From NCBI RefSeq assembly GCF_000196615.1, contig NC_014306.1:1860001-1924000 (forward strand): a stretch of DNA of 64,000 nt, read 5' to 3'. The first letter of the stretch is position 1, and every line of letters begins with the position of its first letter. The position numbers and the translations under genes were made by a program. The DNA comes from Erwinia billingiae Eb661 (GTDB lineage Bacteria; Pseudomonadota; Gammaproteobacteria; Enterobacterales; Enterobacteriaceae). Below the pieces are notes generated by a model. The model did no database searches, was not told the DNA's origin, and was given only the letters and a program-made list of their open reading frames with translations. Shown piece by piece: positions 20,457 through 30,987 of this stretch.

Positions 20457-21656
20457 ATGTATCAACCTGTCGCGTTATTTATCGGTCTGCGCTATATGCG
20501 TGGACGAGCTTCAGACCGCTTCGGCCGGTTTGTTTCCTGGCTCTCCGCCATCGGCATCACGCTTGGCGTGCTGGCGCTGGTCACCGTGTTATCGGTGATG
20601 AACGGTTTTGAGCATGAGCTCGAGAAGAGCACCCTCAATTTGATGCCTCAGGCGCTGATTACCAGCGACAAAGGCTCGATCAATCCGCAACAGCTGCCGG
20701 CTGACAGCCTCAAGCTGCAAGGAACGAAGAAAATTACGCCGCTGACCACCGGGGATGTGGTGCTGCAAAGCGCCCGCAGCGTCGGCGTGGGCGTGATGCT
20801 GGGCATCAACCCGGATGAACCGGATCCCCTTTCGCCTTATCTGGTGAACGTCAAGCAGACCGATCTGCAGCCCGGCAAATATAACGTGATCATTGGTGAA
20901 CAGCTGGCGACCCAGCTGGGCGTGAAGCGCGGTGAAGAGCTGCGTCTGATGGTGCCTTCTGCCAGCCAGTTCACGCCGATGGGCCGCTTGCCGAGCCAGC
21001 GTCTGTTCACCGTGGTGGGCACCTTCGCCGCCAACAGTGAGGTGGACGGTTATCAGATTCTGGTAAATCAGCAGGATGCCTCAAGACTGATGCGTTATCC
21101 GGCGGGCAACATCACCGGTTGGCGTCTGTGGCTGGATAAGCCGCTGCAGGTTGACAGCCTCAGCCAGCAAAAGCTGCCGGAAGGGCTGGTATGGAAAGAC
21201 TGGCGCGAGCGTAAAGGCGAGCTGTTCCAGGCGGTGCGCATGGAGAAAAACATGATGGGCCTGCTGCTGAGCCTGATCGTCGCCGTGGCAGCCTTTAACA
21301 TCATCACCTCGCTGGGTCTGCTGATCATGGAGAAGCAGGGCGAAGTGGCGATCCTGCAAACCCAGGGCTTAACCCGCCGGCAAATTGTGATGGTGTTTAT
21401 GGTGCAGGGTGCCACCGCAGGCATTGTCGGCTCGGTGCTGGGCGCGCTGCTCGGCGTGCTGTTAGCCAGCCAGCTGAATAACCTGATGCCGTTGATTGGC
21501 GCGTTCCTTGATGGCGCGGCGCTGCCGGTAGAAATTTCCATTCCGCAAGTGATCACCATTGTGGTAACGGCGATGGTCGTGGCGCTGCTTTCCACGCTGT
21601 ATCCTTCATGGCGCGCCGCCGCCGTACAACCCGCTGAGGCTTTACGTTATGAGTAA
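20457..21656 (+). CDS. lolC: Lipoprotein-releasing system membrane subunit LolC
   Basis: LolC is one of the two membrane subunits of the LolCDE exporter, which lifts lipoproteins out of the inner membrane to LolA. The 399-residue protein has one N-terminal and three C-terminal membrane segments with a large periplasmic domain between, as expected. [17 protein letters not shown] is the conserved start, so the ATG at 20457 is used. It overlaps lolD by eight bases in an operon lolC-lolD-lolE. Confidence 0.97.
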   Translation: MYQPVALFIGLRYMRGRASDRFGRFVSWLSAIGITLGVLALVTVLSVMNGFEHELEKSTLNLMPQALITSDKGSINPQQLPADSLKLQGTKKITPLTTGDVVLQSARSVGVGVMLGINPDEPDPLSPYLVNVKQTDLQPGKYNVIIGEQLATQLGVKRGEELRLMVPSASQFTPMGRLPSQRLFTVVGTFAANSEVDGYQILVNQQDASRLMRYPAGNITGWRLWLDKPLQVDSLSQQKLPEGLVWKDWRERKGELFQAVRMEKNMMGLLLSLIVAVAAFNIITSLGLLIMEKQGEVAILQTQGLTRRQIVMVFMVQGATAGIVGSVLGALLGVLLASQLNNLMPLIGAFLDGAALPVEISIPQVITIVVTAMVVALLSTLYPSWRAAAVQPAEALRYE

Positions 21657-22353
21657 CCCGATTCTGTTGCAGTGCAATGACCTGTGCAAACGCTATCAGG
21701 AAGGCAGCGTCCAGACGGATGTGCTGCGCAATGTCTCCTTCAGCGTGGCCCCTGGCGAAATGATGGCGATTGTCGGCAGCTCCGGCTCCGGTAAAAGCAC
21801 CCTGATGCATCTGCTGGGCGGGCTGGATACGCCCACCTCTGGCGATGTGGTGTTCAACGGCAAATCCCTTAACGGCATGAGCTCCTCGGCGAAGGCTGAA
21901 CTGCGTAACCGCGAGCTGGGCTTTATTTACCAGTTCCACCATCTGTTGCCGGACTTTACGGCGATGGAAAACGTGGCGATGCCGCTGCTGATTGGCAAAG
22001 TGGGCAAAGCCGAGGCCGAAGCCAAAGCGATGGAGATGCTGACGGCCGTGGGTCTGGATAAGCGTGCGAAACACCGTCCGTCCGAGCTTTCCGGCGGCGA
22101 GCGTCAGCGTGTGGCCATCGCCCGTGCGCTGGTGAACAATCCGCGTCTGGTGCTGGCGGATGAGCCCACCGGTAATCTGGATGCCCGCAACGCGGATGCC
22201 ATTTTCGATCTGCTGGGCGAACTGAACGTGCGTCAGGGCACGGCTTTCCTGGTGGTAACCCACGATTTACATCTTGCGAAGCGGCTTAACCGCCAGATGG
22301 AGATGCGTGACGGCCAGCTAAGCGGAGACGTGTTACTGGCAGGGAAGGCGTAA
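21649..22353 (+). CDS. lolD: Lipoprotein-releasing system ATPase LolD
   Basis: LolD is the ABC ATPase powering lipoprotein release. The 234-residue protein has Walker [10 protein letters not shown] at residues 43-51, the Q-loop in [13 protein letters not shown] (a LolD hallmark), signature LSGGERQR and Walker [13 protein letters not shown]. Its stop overlaps the lolE start by one base. Confidence 0.97.
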   Translation: MSNPILLQCNDLCKRYQEGSVQTDVLRNVSFSVAPGEMMAIVGSSGSGKSTLMHLLGGLDTPTSGDVVFNGKSLNGMSSSAKAELRNRELGFIYQFHHLLPDFTAMENVAMPLLIGKVGKAEAEAKAMEMLTAVGLDKRAKHRPSELSGGERQRVAIARALVNNPRLVLADEPTGNLDARNADAIFDLLGELNVRQGTAFLVVTHDLHLAKRLNRQMEMRDGQLSGDVLLAGKA

Positions 22354-23597
22354 TGGCGGGCAATCTTTCTCTTCTTCTTGGCCTGCGGTTCAGCCGTGGG
22401 CGTCGCCGTAGCGGCATGGTGTCGTTGATCTCGGTGATTTCCACCGTCGGTATTGCGCTGGGCGTGGCGGTACTGATCGTGGGGCTGAGTGCGATGAACG
22501 GTTTCGAGCGCGAGCTGAATAACCGTATCCTGGCGGTAGTGCCGCATGGCGAAATCGAGCCGGTCAATCAGCCCTTTACCGGCTGGCAGCAACTGCTGCC
22601 GAAGGTAGAGCAGGTGAAAGGCATCGCTGCGGCTGCACCGTACATCAACTTCACCGGGCTGATTGAAAGCGGCGCGAAGCTGCAGGCGGTTCAGGTGAAG
22701 GGCGTCGATCCTCAGCAGGAAAACAACCTGAGCGCGTTGCCGAAGTATGTGCAGAACAATGCCTGGCAGAGTTTCAGCGCCGGCAAACAGCAAATCATTC
22801 TTGGTCAGGGCGTGGCGACCAGCCTGAAAGTTAAGCAGGGCGACTGGCTGACCATCATGATCCCCAACAGCGATCCCGAGCATAAGCTGCTGCAACCGAA
22901 GCGCGTACGTTTGCAGGTGAGCGGCATTTTAGCGCTCAGCGGCATGTTGGATCACAGCCTGGCATTGGTTCCACTGGGCGATGCGCAGCAATATTTAGGC
23001 ATGGGTGACAACGTCACGGGCATTGCGCTGAAGATGAGCGACCCGTTTGCCGCGCAAAAGCTGGTGCGTGATGCCGGTGAAGTGACGCATTCTTACGTCT
23101 ATATCCGCAGCTGGATTGGCACCTATGGCTACATGTATCGCGATATCCAGATGATCCGCGCCATTATGTATCTGGCGATGGTGCTGGTGATTGGCGTGGC
23201 CTGTTTCAACATCGTTTCAACGCTGGTGATGGCGGTGAAGGATAAGAGTGGCGACATTGCGGTATTGCGCACGCTCGGGGCGAAGGATGGCCTGATCCGC
23301 GCTATCTTTGTCTGGTATGGCCTGATGGCCGGGCTGGTCGGCAGCGTCAGTGGCGTGGTGGTTGGCGTGCTGGCGGCATTCAACCTCACGCCGCTGATTC
23401 GCGGAATTGAAACCTTAACCGGCTATCATTTCCTGTCCGGCGATATCTACTTTATCGACTTCCTGCCATCAGAAGTGCACTGGTCAGATGTGGCTATCGT
23501 GTTGGTCACCTCGCTGGTGCTGAGTCTGATTGCCAGTTGGTATCCCGCACGGCGGGCGAGCAAAATCGACCCGGCGCGTGTACTGAGCGGACAATAA
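22353..23597 (+). CDS. lolE: Lipoprotein-releasing system membrane subunit LolE
   Basis: LolE pairs with LolC and binds the outgoing lipoprotein. The 414-residue protein has the same layout as LolC: an N-terminal membrane helix, a periplasmic domain (about residues 48-265) and three C-terminal helices. It ends near [17 protein letters not shown], as in the family. nagK begins four bases after its stop, so the operon probably continues. Confidence 0.97.
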   Translation: MAGNLSLLLGLRFSRGRRRSGMVSLISVISTVGIALGVAVLIVGLSAMNGFERELNNRILAVVPHGEIEPVNQPFTGWQQLLPKVEQVKGIAAAAPYINFTGLIESGAKLQAVQVKGVDPQQENNLSALPKYVQNNAWQSFSAGKQQIILGQGVATSLKVKQGDWLTIMIPNSDPEHKLLQPKRVRLQVSGILALSGMLDHSLALVPLGDAQQYLGMGDNVTGIALKMSDPFAAQKLVRDAGEVTHSYVYIRSWIGTYGYMYRDIQMIRAIMYLAMVLVIGVACFNIVSTLVMAVKDKSGDIAVLRTLGAKDGLIRAIFVWYGLMAGLVGSVSGVVVGVLAAFNLTPLIRGIETLTGYHFLSGDIYFIDFLPSEVHWSDVAIVLVTSLVLSLIASWYPARRASKIDPARVLSGQ

Positions 23598-23601
23598 CAG
23601 C

Positions 23602-24513
23602 ATGTATTACGGTTTTGACGTTGGCGGCAGCAAGATTGCGCTGGGGGTGTATAACCTTCAGCTTCAGCAGGTCTGGACTAAGCGGGTCGTCACGCCAAAA
23701 GACGACTATCAGGCGCTGGTGGATCTGCTGGTTGCGCTCACGGAAGAAGCCGATGCCTTTAGTGGTCAACGGGGCAGCGTGGGCATTGGCGTGCCAGGGA
23801 TCCCGGTGCCGGACGATGGCACGCTGTTCACCGCCAACGTGCCCGCCGCGACGGGCAGAACGTTGCAGGCCGATCTCTCGCAACGGCTGGGTCGCGATGT
23901 GCGCATCGATAACGACGCCAACTGTTTTGCCCTCTCGGAAGCCTGGGATGAAGAGTTTCAGACCTATCCGGTGGTGATGGGGCTGATCCTTGGCACTGGC
24001 GTTGGCGGCGGACTGATTGTTGACGGCAAGCCGTTAACCGGGCGCAATTACGTGGTGGGCGAGTTTGGCCACACGCGTTTGCCGATTGATGCGCTGGACG
24101 TGCTGGGACAAAACGTAGTGCAGCCGCGATGTGGCTGTGGCAAGACTGGGTGCATTGATTCCTGGCTGTCGGGCTCGGGATTTTCCCGCCTCTGGCAGCT
24201 GCATAATCAGCAGGCTCTCAGTGCACCCGAGATTATCTCCCGCTATTATCAGGGAGATCCGCAAGCCATCGCCCATACCGACCGATACCGGGAGTTGCTG
24301 GCCGTTTGTCTGGGTAACCTGCTGACGCTGGTAGACCCGCATCTGGTTGTACTGGGGGGTGGATTGTCCAATTTCGACGCGCTGTATGACGGCCTGGCAG
24401 AGAAGGTAAGACCTCATCTGCTGCCGGTTGCCAAACCACCGAGGTTTGAAAAGGCGCGTCACGGAGACGCAGGTGGAATGCGCGGTGCCGCATTCCTGCA
24501 CGTTAAGGAATAG
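23602..24513 (+). CDS. nagK: N-acetylglucosamine kinase
   Basis: NagK phosphorylates GlcNAc released during cell-wall recycling. It is a 303-residue ROK-family kinase with the N-terminal phosphate loop [10 protein letters not shown], the EFGHTRLP motif, and the ROK zinc motif [10 protein letters not shown]. Length equals E. coli NagK. With nagZ it represents two steps of the same recycling pathway in this window. Confidence 0.95.
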   Translation: MYYGFDVGGSKIALGVYNLQLQQVWTKRVVTPKDDYQALVDLLVALTEEADAFSGQRGSVGIGVPGIPVPDDGTLFTANVPAATGRTLQADLSQRLGRDVRIDNDANCFALSEAWDEEFQTYPVVMGLILGTGVGGGLIVDGKPLTGRNYVVGEFGHTRLPIDALDVLGQNVVQPRCGCGKTGCIDSWLSGSGFSRLWQLHNQQALSAPEIISRYYQGDPQAIAHTDRYRELLAVCLGNLLTLVDPHLVVLGGGLSNFDALYDGLAEKVRPHLLPVAKPPRFEKARHGDAGGMRGAAFLHVKE

Positions 24514-24520
24514 AGAAATT

Positions 24521-25357
24521 ATGATGCGAACTCCCCGTCGCCGACTGCGTCTGGCGCGATACAAGAAGACCCGACGCCAGGTGCACCAGCGTTTTCGTCA
24601 GCGTATTTTTGAGCGCGATCGCAATATTGAGATAGCCCAACATCCATTGCCACGCGTGGTGGTGTTGACCGGCGCAGGTATTTCTGCCGAGTCGGGTATC
24701 CGGACTTTCCGCGCGGCCGATGGCTTATGGGAAGATCATAAAGTCGAAGATGTGGCCACGCCGGAAGGTTTTGCGCGCGATCCGCAAAAAGTGCAAGACT
24801 TCTACAATGCCCGCCGTCGTCAGTTGCAACAGCCGGAGATCCAGCCGAACGCCGCCCACGAAGCGCTGGCGGAACTGGAAGCCGCGTTGGGCGATCATTT
24901 CCTGTTGGTGACGCAGAATATCGACAACCTGCATGAGCGTGCAGGGAACAGTCACGTAATCCACATGCACGGTGAGTTGCTGAAAGTGCGTTGTGCCACC
25001 AGCGGGCAGATCCTGCATTGGGGTGATGACGTTAAGCCAGAAGATCGCTGTCATTGTTGCCAGTTCCCGTCAGTATTGCGTCCCCACGTCGTCTGGTTTG
25101 GCGAGATGCCATTACAGATGGACGAGATTTACGCGGCATTGAGCGAGGCCGACTATTTCGTCGCCATCGGAACATCAGGCCACGTTTACCCCGCCGCAGG
25201 TTTCGTTCACGAAGCCAAATTGCAGGGCGCGCATACCGTCGAGCTGAACCTCGAGCCCAGCCAGGTCGGCAGTGAGTTCGAAGAAAAAGACTACGGTTTA
25301 GCGAGTGAAGTCGTGCCGAAGTTTGTGCACAATCTACTGGCTAAAATCGCGCGGTAA
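24521..25357 (+). CDS. cobB: NAD-dependent protein deacylase (sirtuin) CobB
   Basis: CobB removes acetyl and succinyl groups from lysines using NAD. The 278-residue product corresponds to the long form: a basic Arg-rich N-terminal extension (residues 1-40), then the sirtuin core with [26 protein letters not shown], catalytic His in HMHGELL, zinc Cys in CATSG and CHCCQ, and [18 protein letters not shown] and the ATG pair at 24521/24524 set the start, seven bases after nagK. Confidence 0.95.
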   Translation: MMRTPRRRLRLARYKKTRRQVHQRFRQRIFERDRNIEIAQHPLPRVVVLTGAGISAESGIRTFRAADGLWEDHKVEDVATPEGFARDPQKVQDFYNARRRQLQQPEIQPNAAHEALAELEAALGDHFLLVTQNIDNLHERAGNSHVIHMHGELLKVRCATSGQILHWGDDVKPEDRCHCCQFPSVLRPHVVWFGEMPLQMDEIYAALSEADYFVAIGTSGHVYPAAGFVHEAKLQGAHTVELNLEPSQVGSEFEEKDYGLASEVVPKFVHNLLAKIAR

Positions 25358-25440
25358 TTGCTGAAGGTAAGTAGTTGAGGCGAAGAGGTTGTCGCCGCTG
25401 ATAGCCAGTAAGTCGTCTGCGTGGCCCGGTATCCCGTTCA

Positions 25441-25538
25441 GGGAGAGAAGGTTGAACGCAAAGACGCCGTAAACCCATCCCTGGGGGCTCAGCGGCGACA
25501 TCCCTGTCGCCGAAGACTCGCTATCAACCTTCTCTCCC
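25441..25538 (+). repeat. Palindromic element, copy A
   Basis: Perfect 15-bp arms GGGAGAGAAGGTTGA and TCAACCTTCTCTCCC flank a core. The core starts GACGCCGTAAA at 25463, has CATCCCTG twice, and contains a small hairpin GGCGACA/TGTCGCC. The core aligns with the reverse complement of the two elements to the right, but the arms differ. Confidence 0.8.
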
Positions 25539-25715
25539 TTCCTCGACGCTTCAGTGTCACCTGTTTAAATGGGGATGCACACGTCAAAACCGTTTACAGC
25601 GGCATACTTTGGAATTGTGCGTCTGGGAAACACTGCAGCAATGCCGTGCCACCGAGCTGGTCTTGATCTGTGCGTCCACGAATACAGCCACCGACACCAA
25701 TGCTATTGGGTGGCG

Positions 25716-25809
25716 GCATAGAGTGCCTTAGCCGAGTGTCTGCGGCAGGGATGCCGCAGCCAAGCCTACAGGGATGTATTTACGGCGTCTCGGATAAGGC
25801 ACTCTATGC
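25716..25809 (-). repeat. Palindromic element, copy B1
   Basis: 21-bp arms beginning GCATAGAGTGCC and ending GGCACTCTATGC pair with one mismatch. The core read on the reverse strand begins GACGCCGTAAATACATCCCTG and contains GCGGCATCCCTGCCGC, aligning with copy A. Confidence 0.8.
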
Positions 25810-25887
25810 TGACGCCGTTTCACCCGAGCTGGTCTTGACCTGTGCGTCCACGAATACAGCCAACGACACCAATGCTATTGGGTGGCG

Positions 25888-25981
25888 GCATAGAGTGCCT
25901 TAGCCGAGTGTCTGCGGCAGGGATGCCGCAGCCAAGCCTACAGGGATGTATTTACGGCGCCTCGGATAAGGCACTCTATGC
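25888..25981 (-). repeat. Palindromic element, copy B2
   Basis: Same element as B1 in the second tandem unit, exactly 172 bases downstream, with the same arms and the same single arm mismatch. Confidence 0.8.
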
Positions 25982-26065
25982 TGACGCCTTACCCCCGGAA
26001 CCGGTTTTGATCTGTGCTGACACCGTGCCACCGCACTCACCCATGACCTCAACTCCAAAACCCCA

Positions 26066-27466
26066 TCACGCCTCGCTCTCAACCACCTGCTCAGCACTCT
26101 CCGATGGTTTATTCCTGACCAACAACATCGTCAGCGTAAACGACAACACCAACGCTATCGCCACGCCCATCAAGGCGAAAACGAAATAGGGACCGATGTA
26201 GGCGGGCAAACTGAAGATGCTCGACAGGATATAACCGTATAACCGCACGCCGAAGAAGGCGATAAAGGCCGAGGCTAATGAACTGGCAATGGTGGCAGCG
26301 ATAAAGGCTTTCTTATAACGCGTTAACACCCCAAACAGCGCCGGCTCGGTAATCCCCAATAACGCTGATATCGCTGCAGAAAGCACCACGGACTTCTCCT
26401 GACGCGTCTTGCAATGCAGCCAGATAGCGAATGTCGCGCCGGCTATCGCCATGTTTGCCATAAACATCATTGGCATCAACATGTCATAGCCGCGATCGGT
26501 AAAGTTCTGCAACGCAATCGGCGTCATGGCGTGATGCATTCCCGTCAGAATCGCTACCGGGCGAATGGCACCGACCACCAGACCCGCGAAGCTTGCCGAA
26601 ATGCCAAATAACCCTTCGATAAACCAGGCCAACAGCTTGCCCAGCCAGATGCCCATTGGTCCAATCACCACCAGCGCGACTAATGCAGCAATAAACAGCG
26701 TCAATGTCGGGGTGAAAACCGTTTTTAGTACGTCCGGCATAAACCGGTCGACCCAACGATGGATATAACTGAGCGCCAGCACAGAGAAAATAATCGGGAT
26801 CACGCTGGAGGCGTAATTAAACACCGATACCGGCACCACGTTGAAGAAGTAAATGGTGTCCACCGCGCCGGGTGCATGGCTGGCCAACGCTTTCGCTGCG
26901 TCAATCAGCGAGGGATACATCAGACAGGCCGCAACCGCCGCAGCCAGATACTCGTTGGTTTTGAACATCTTCGCGGCTGAAATTGCCAGGAAAAACGGCA
27001 GAAAATAGAACACGCCGCTGGCAATCAAATCAATGACCACCACCGTATCGCTGCTGGCTGAAATCACCTTCAGGGCAATCAATCCTGCCAGCAAACCTTT
27101 GATCATCCCGGCACCCGCGATGGCCGGTACAATCGGACCAAATACCCCGGAGACCGTATCCATAAATAGCGAAATTAGCCCTTTTCTGGCTTTTCCCGCG
27201 GCGGCTGGCCGATCGGCATCCGGCGACACCTGAGGCAAAATCGCCTGATACCACTCATTGACCTTCGGCCCGATAATGATCTGAAACTGATCGCTCTGAA
27301 TCTGTGCGCCTAATACTCCCGGTAACGCCTTAATATCGGCCTGGCGTATTTTGCTCTTATCAACCAGATCAAAACGCAGACGGGTCATGCAGTGCCAGAC
27401 TTTATTTATATTTCCGGCGCCCCCTACCAGCTCTATTATCTTTTGACTTGTCGCGGTAATTCCCAT
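26066..27466 (-). CDS. PTS permease, EIIBC, glucoside/sucrose family
   Basis: This is a 466-residue sugar phosphotransferase permease with EIIB first and EIIC second. The EIIB phospho-Cys is in WHCMTRLRF (about residue 26). EIIC has about ten hydrophobic segments and the ALLGITEPALFGV motif. There is no EIIA domain, so it probably uses EIIA-Glc, as MurP, TreB and MalX do. The start at 27466 has AGGAGCAGG upstream. The substrate cannot be told from sequence. The divergent dehydratase-like gene and nearby UTRA regulator suggest a shared catabolic role. Confidence 0.85.
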   Translation of the reverse strand: MGITATSQKIIELVGGAGNINKVWHCMTRLRFDLVDKSKIRQADIKALPGVLGAQIQSDQFQIIIGPKVNEWYQAILPQVSPDADRPAAAGKARKGLISLFMDTVSGVFGPIVPAIAGAGMIKGLLAGLIALKVISASSDTVVVIDLIASGVFYFLPFFLAISAAKMFKTNEYLAAAVAACLMYPSLIDAAKALASHAPGAVDTIYFFNVVPVSVFNYASSVIPIIFSVLALSYIHRWVDRFMPDVLKTVFTPTLTLFIAALVALVVIGPMGIWLGKLLAWFIEGLFGISASFAGLVVGAIRPVAILTGMHHAMTPIALQNFTDRGYDMLMPMMFMANMAIAGATFAIWLHCKTRQEKSVVLSAAISALLGITEPALFGVLTRYKKAFIAATIASSLASAFIAFFGVRLYGYILSSIFSLPAYIGPYFVFALMGVAIALVLSFTLTMLLVRNKPSESAEQVVESEA

Positions 27467-27600
27467 GAAGCCTGCTCCTGAAACGATCTGATATTCCAGG
27501 CGAAATAGTAGAGAAACCCTCAACCTAAAACAAACCAATAAATGTTGATTCAGCTCACAGTTCGCCATCAGCAGGCGTTAAAAGTCAGGCTAATCAATAA

Positions 27601-27643
27601 TTGGTCTGGTTTTTGGCGATAATATTGACGCTTTTCAGACCAA
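27601..27643. promoter_or_regulatory. Inverted repeat between divergent PTS and dehydratase genes
   Basis: TTGGTCTG at 27601-27608 and CAGACCAA at 27636-27643 form a perfect 8-bp inverted repeat across 27 bases. They lie in the 291-base divergent promoter region and could be operator halves for the nearby GntR/HutC regulator. This is inference; no protection or consensus is known to me. Confidence 0.4.
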
Positions 27644-27757
27644 AAAAACAGACGAAAAAAAGGGTTTACGCCAGCCGATAAATAGCTTCATAGTACTGCA
27701 CATTAACCGGGGTAAACCTCTTCAGTGACCACCTGATCCAGACCGGAGCCTATTTTA

Positions 27758-28957
27758 ATGTCACCCACGCTGATTAAAAATATTGAATGTTTTATCACTA
27801 AACCTGACCGCCATAATTTGATTGTGGTCCGTGTGACCACCGATAAAAATATCATTGGTTATGGCTGCGCAACCTTCCAGCAACGCCCACTGGCGGTGAA
27901 AACCATGGTGGATGACTATCTTAAGCCATTGCTGATTGGCCGCGATGCCAATGCCATTGAAGATTTGTGGCAGATGATGATGGTGAATGCCTACTGGCGG
28001 AATGGTCCGGTGATCAACAATGCGGTCTCTGGCGTGGATATGGCGCTGTGGGATATCAAAGGGCAGCTGGCCGGTATGCCGCTTTATCAGCTCTTCGGCG
28101 GTAAATCGAAAGATGCCATCGCTGTTTACAGCCACGCGTCGGCGGAAACGCTGGAAGGCCTCTATCCCCAGATCGATACATTACTCGCCGACGGTCATCG
28201 TCATATTCGCTGCCAGCTTGGCTTTTACGGCGGCACGCCGGAAGGGATGCACAGCACCCGACAGCCCACGCCAGGCGCTTACTACGATCAGGATGAATAT
28301 ATGGCCAACACCGTGGCGATGTTTAAGGCGCTGCGGGAAAAGTACGGCAATCGCTTCCATATCCTGCACGACGTCCACGAACGCCTGTTCCCACAGCAGG
28401 CGATCCAGTTTGCCAAAGCCGTTGAACCTTATCAGCCGTACTTTATCGAAGATATTGTCTCGCCTCAGCAATCCGGCTGGCTGGAGCAGGTGCGTGCCCA
28501 TTCCTGCGTGCCTCTGGCGCTGGGTGAACTGTTTAACAATCCGGCCGAATGGCACGACTTGGTGGTTAACCGTCGCATTGATTTTATCCGCTGCCACGTC
28601 TCTCAACTGGGCGGAATCACCCCGGCGCTGAAACTGGCGGTGCTCTGTCAGGCATTTGGCGTGCGGCTGGCCTGGCATGGGCCGCCGGATATGACGCCAA
28701 TTGGCGCGGCGGTGAATACCCATCTGAATATCCACCTGCATAACGCCGCGATTCAGGAATTCAATCCGTATGGTGCCAATACGCTGAAGGTCTTCCCACA
28801 GGCAGCCCAGGCGGAGCAGGGCTATCTCTATCCGATAGACCGGCCGGGCATTGGGGTGGGCTTTGAACAACAGGCCGCAGAAGCGTTTCCGGTTGCGTAT
28901 CGCGCGCATGAATGGACGCAGAGCCGCTTACCCAATGGCGCCATGCATACGCCTTAA
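27758..28957 (+). CDS. Enolase-superfamily dehydratase, mannonate dehydratase/RspA-like
   Basis: The 399-residue protein belongs to the ManD/RspA group of the enolase superfamily. Motifs fit: [15 protein letters not shown], metal-ligand Asp in [10 protein letters not shown], Glu in FIEDIVSP, Glu in [10 protein letters not shown], and a catalytic-region His in [11 protein letters not shown]. Members dehydrate sugar acids such as D-mannonate or D-gluconate, but part of the group shows little or no activity, so the substrate is open. It is divergent from the PTS gene and its last four bases overlap the converging regulator gene. Confidence 0.85.
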   Translation: MSPTLIKNIECFITKPDRHNLIVVRVTTDKNIIGYGCATFQQRPLAVKTMVDDYLKPLLIGRDANAIEDLWQMMMVNAYWRNGPVINNAVSGVDMALWDIKGQLAGMPLYQLFGGKSKDAIAVYSHASAETLEGLYPQIDTLLADGHRHIRCQLGFYGGTPEGMHSTRQPTPGAYYDQDEYMANTVAMFKALREKYGNRFHILHDVHERLFPQQAIQFAKAVEPYQPYFIEDIVSPQQSGWLEQVRAHSCVPLALGELFNNPAEWHDLVVNRRIDFIRCHVSQLGGITPALKLAVLCQAFGVRLAWHGPPDMTPIGAAVNTHLNIHLHNAAIQEFNPYGANTLKVFPQAAQAEQGYLYPIDRPGIGVGFEQQAAEAFPVAYRAHEWTQSRLPNGAMHTP

Positions 28958-29670
28958 CCCGTAGACTGGCGGAAGGTCAGGCTGTCGTGATTAAACGGGA
29001 TGACGTAGGTGCAGTTGTAATGGATATCCACCACCTCGCTGATCTCAAATACGCGGCCGCCTTCCAGAATCCCCCGGCTGTTGATCTGCATCGCCGGAAT
29101 GCCTTTTTTGCAGGCAAGCAACGCCGCCTGCTCTTTATTGACCGCAATCGCCTGATAACTGGTCAGCAGATGCGAAATGCGGAACCCGCGACTCAAAACG
29201 TATTTTTGCAGTGAACTCTCAATAATGTGCTGGTTGAGATCCGGAAAATCGGCTACCGGCAGTTTCGAAACCTCAATCTGCGTGCGCGCATTATCCACGT
29301 AACGTACCCGGCAAAACCGCCAAATCCACGCGTCTGCCGCCAGGCCAAACACCTGACGTTCGTCCTTATCCGGCAGCTTTTTATGCAGGCTGATCAGCTT
29401 AAAGCCAATCTGGTCGAAACGCTTTTCGGTGATCGAGTTATAGACCAGGGGATTGGTGCGGGCGCGCTCGCTGATGTAGATGCCCGATCCCTGCACCACA
29501 TTGACTACGCCAATGCTCACCAGCTTCTCCAGCGCCTGGCGGATGGTAAAGCGCGACACGCCATACTCTTCCGCCAGCTGTCGCTCTGGCGGCAGCTTAC
29601 GCTGCGCCGGATCGTGTTGCTGATAGATTTTGCTCAGCAAATCCTGAGTCACAAAGTCTTTCTTTTTCAT
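28954..29670 (-). CDS. GntR/HutC-family regulator with UTRA domain
   Basis: The 238-residue protein has an N-terminal winged helix (about residues 10-75, [20 protein letters not shown]) and a C-terminal UTRA ligand-binding domain. UTRA domains usually sense phosphorylated sugars or related metabolites. It converges on, and overlaps by four bases, the dehydratase-like gene, and probably controls that gene and the PTS. The start at 29670 has GGTGG upstream; a longer frame to 29712 is less likely. Confidence 0.88.
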   Translation of the reverse strand: MKKKDFVTQDLLSKIYQQHDPAQRKLPPERQLAEEYGVSRFTIRQALEKLVSIGVVNVVQGSGIYISERARTNPLVYNSITEKRFDQIGFKLISLHKKLPDKDERQVFGLAADAWIWRFCRVRYVDNARTQIEVSKLPVADFPDLNQHIIESSLQKYVLSRGFRISHLLTSYQAIAVNKEQAALLACKKGIPAMQINSRGILEGGRVFEISEVVDIHYNCTYVIPFNHDSLTFRQSTG

Positions 29671-29701
29671 CGTGCTGCCACCACTCGCTCGGGGATAACT
29701 A

Positions 29702-30892
29702 CTATACCTCAACGGGCTTTTTCTTCGGCAGAGAAAGGATCAGATGGGTGATCACGCCACCCACCAGGCCCCAGAACGCGGCTCCGACACCAAGCAAACT
29801 CAGCCCGGACGCGGTGATCAGGAAAGCGATCACCGCCGCTTCCCGCTGTTTCTCGTCGGCAAGGGCGCGTTGCAAACTGCCAGCGATGGTCCCCAGCAGC
29901 GCCAGTCCGGCGATGGTGTGGATCAATGCCGGCGGCAGGGCGCTGAATAACTGTCCAATCGCGGCGCCAAATAATCCTGCCATCAGGTAGAAAAAGCCGG
30001 CGCAGGCCGCACCCCAGTATCGCCGCTGAGGATCGGGATGCACATCAGGCCCCATACAAATCGCGGCGGTGATCGCGGCAATACACACCGAGAATCCGCC
30101 AAAAGGTGCCAGAAGCAGCGAGGCCAGGCCGGTCCAACTCATCAACGGGGAAATGGGTACCTGGTAACCGGCGGCTTTGAGGGTGGCAATGCCCGGCGCA
30201 TTCTGTGACGCCATGGTCACCACAAAAAACGGGATGCCAATGCCGAGCAGCGTTGAGAGGCTAAACTCTGGGGCAATAAATTGCGGCAGGGCAAAGCGCA
30301 ACGGCTGATGGGAGAAGTGGATCTCACCGCTGAACCCGGCGATCAGCAGGCCGGCGACCAGCGTCAGCACGATGGCATAGCGGGGCAGATAGCGCTTTGC
30401 CAGCAGGTACGCCAGACACATGCTGGCGGTCAGCGGAAAGTTAAGCTTCAGCGCGCCAAAGGCATCCAGACCAAACCGCAGCAGGATCCCGGCGAGCATC
30501 GCGGCAGAAATCGCCTGCGGGATATAGTTCATCAGCCGCGCAAACAGACCGGTCACACCGCACAGGAAAATCAGCCCTGAAGCGAATATGAAGATGCCAA
30601 TCGCTTGCGCAATCGGCGTGCCTGGCAGACTGGTCACCAGCAGCGCCGCGCCGGGCGTTGACCAGGCGGTCAGAATCGGCGCGCGGTAGTAAAGCGACAG
30701 TCCCAGTGACGTCACGCCCATCGCCAGGCCGAGCATACTTAGCCAGCCACCGATTTGCAGCTCAGAGGCACCGGCGGCACCGGCGGCCTGAAAAATGATC
30801 GCCGCTGAACTGGTATAGCCCACCAGAACGGCAACAAAACCGGCCACGACGGCCGGGAAGGTCAGATGCTGAAAGGAAAACGGCGGGCGCAT
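29702..30892 (-). CDS. ydcO: BenE-family (YdcO-like) membrane transporter
   Basis: This 396-residue protein has about eleven to twelve hydrophobic segments throughout and matches the benzoate/H+ symporter family, of which E. coli YdcO is a member. It begins MRPPFSFQHLTFPAVVAGF. The substrate is unknown. Divergent from it is a cupin-fused XRE regulator; in E. coli ydcO also neighbours such a gene (sutR/ydcN), so this pair is a conserved unit. Two inverted repeats sit between the genes. Confidence 0.85.
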   Translation of the reverse strand: MRPPFSFQHLTFPAVVAGFVAVLVGYTSSAAIIFQAAGAAGASELQIGGWLSMLGLAMGVTSLGLSLYYRAPILTAWSTPGAALLVTSLPGTPIAQAIGIFIFASGLIFLCGVTGLFARLMNYIPQAISAAMLAGILLRFGLDAFGALKLNFPLTASMCLAYLLAKRYLPRYAIVLTLVAGLLIAGFSGEIHFSHQPLRFALPQFIAPEFSLSTLLGIGIPFFVVTMASQNAPGIATLKAAGYQVPISPLMSWTGLASLLLAPFGGFSVCIAAITAAICMGPDVHPDPQRRYWGAACAGFFYLMAGLFGAAIGQLFSALPPALIHTIAGLALLGTIAGSLQRALADEKQREAAVIAFLITASGLSLLGVGAAFWGLVGGVITHLILSLPKKKPVEV

Positions 30893-30905
30893 GGCAGGTT
30901 CCTGT

Positions 30906-30952
30906 TTGTACGTTATAACGCACACGCTACCACTGTGCGTTATAACGTACAA
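30906..30952. promoter_or_regulatory. Double operator between ydcO and the XRE regulator
   Basis: TTGTACGTTATAACGCACA (30906-30924) and its exact reverse complement (30934-30952) form a perfect 19-bp inverted repeat with a 9-base spacer. Each arm is itself a near-palindrome around GTTATAAC, so the region offers two dimer sites, 28 bases apart. It is the obvious operator of the adjacent XRE regulator for both genes. Confidence 0.75.
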
Positions 30953-30987
30953 GCGCTATACTGAGCCCCGGACTGACTGGAGGAATG

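Larger units (their letters stand above)
25652..25995 (+). repeat. Tandem duplication, 172-bp unit, two copies
   Basis: Unit 1 (25652-25823) and unit 2 (25824-25995) are nearly identical, differing at a few positions (for example cttgaTct versus cttgaCct near the start). Each contains one palindromic element. A short diverged trace of a third unit (CGGTTTTGATCTGTGC) follows. Confidence 0.85.
25358..26065. other. Gene-free region between cobB and the PTS gene
   Basis: No convincing gene is seen in these 708 bases. The content is dominated by one palindromic element of about 98 bp, then a tandem duplication of 172 bp carrying two more elements of the same family. Open frames crossing the repeats exist in both directions but lack ribosome-binding sites and only reflect the repeated DNA. 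Confidence 0.8.

Noticed and set aside
25670..26189. Two similar open frames across the tandem repeats
   Set aside because: They only follow the repeated DNA, have no ribosome site and no protein-like pattern.
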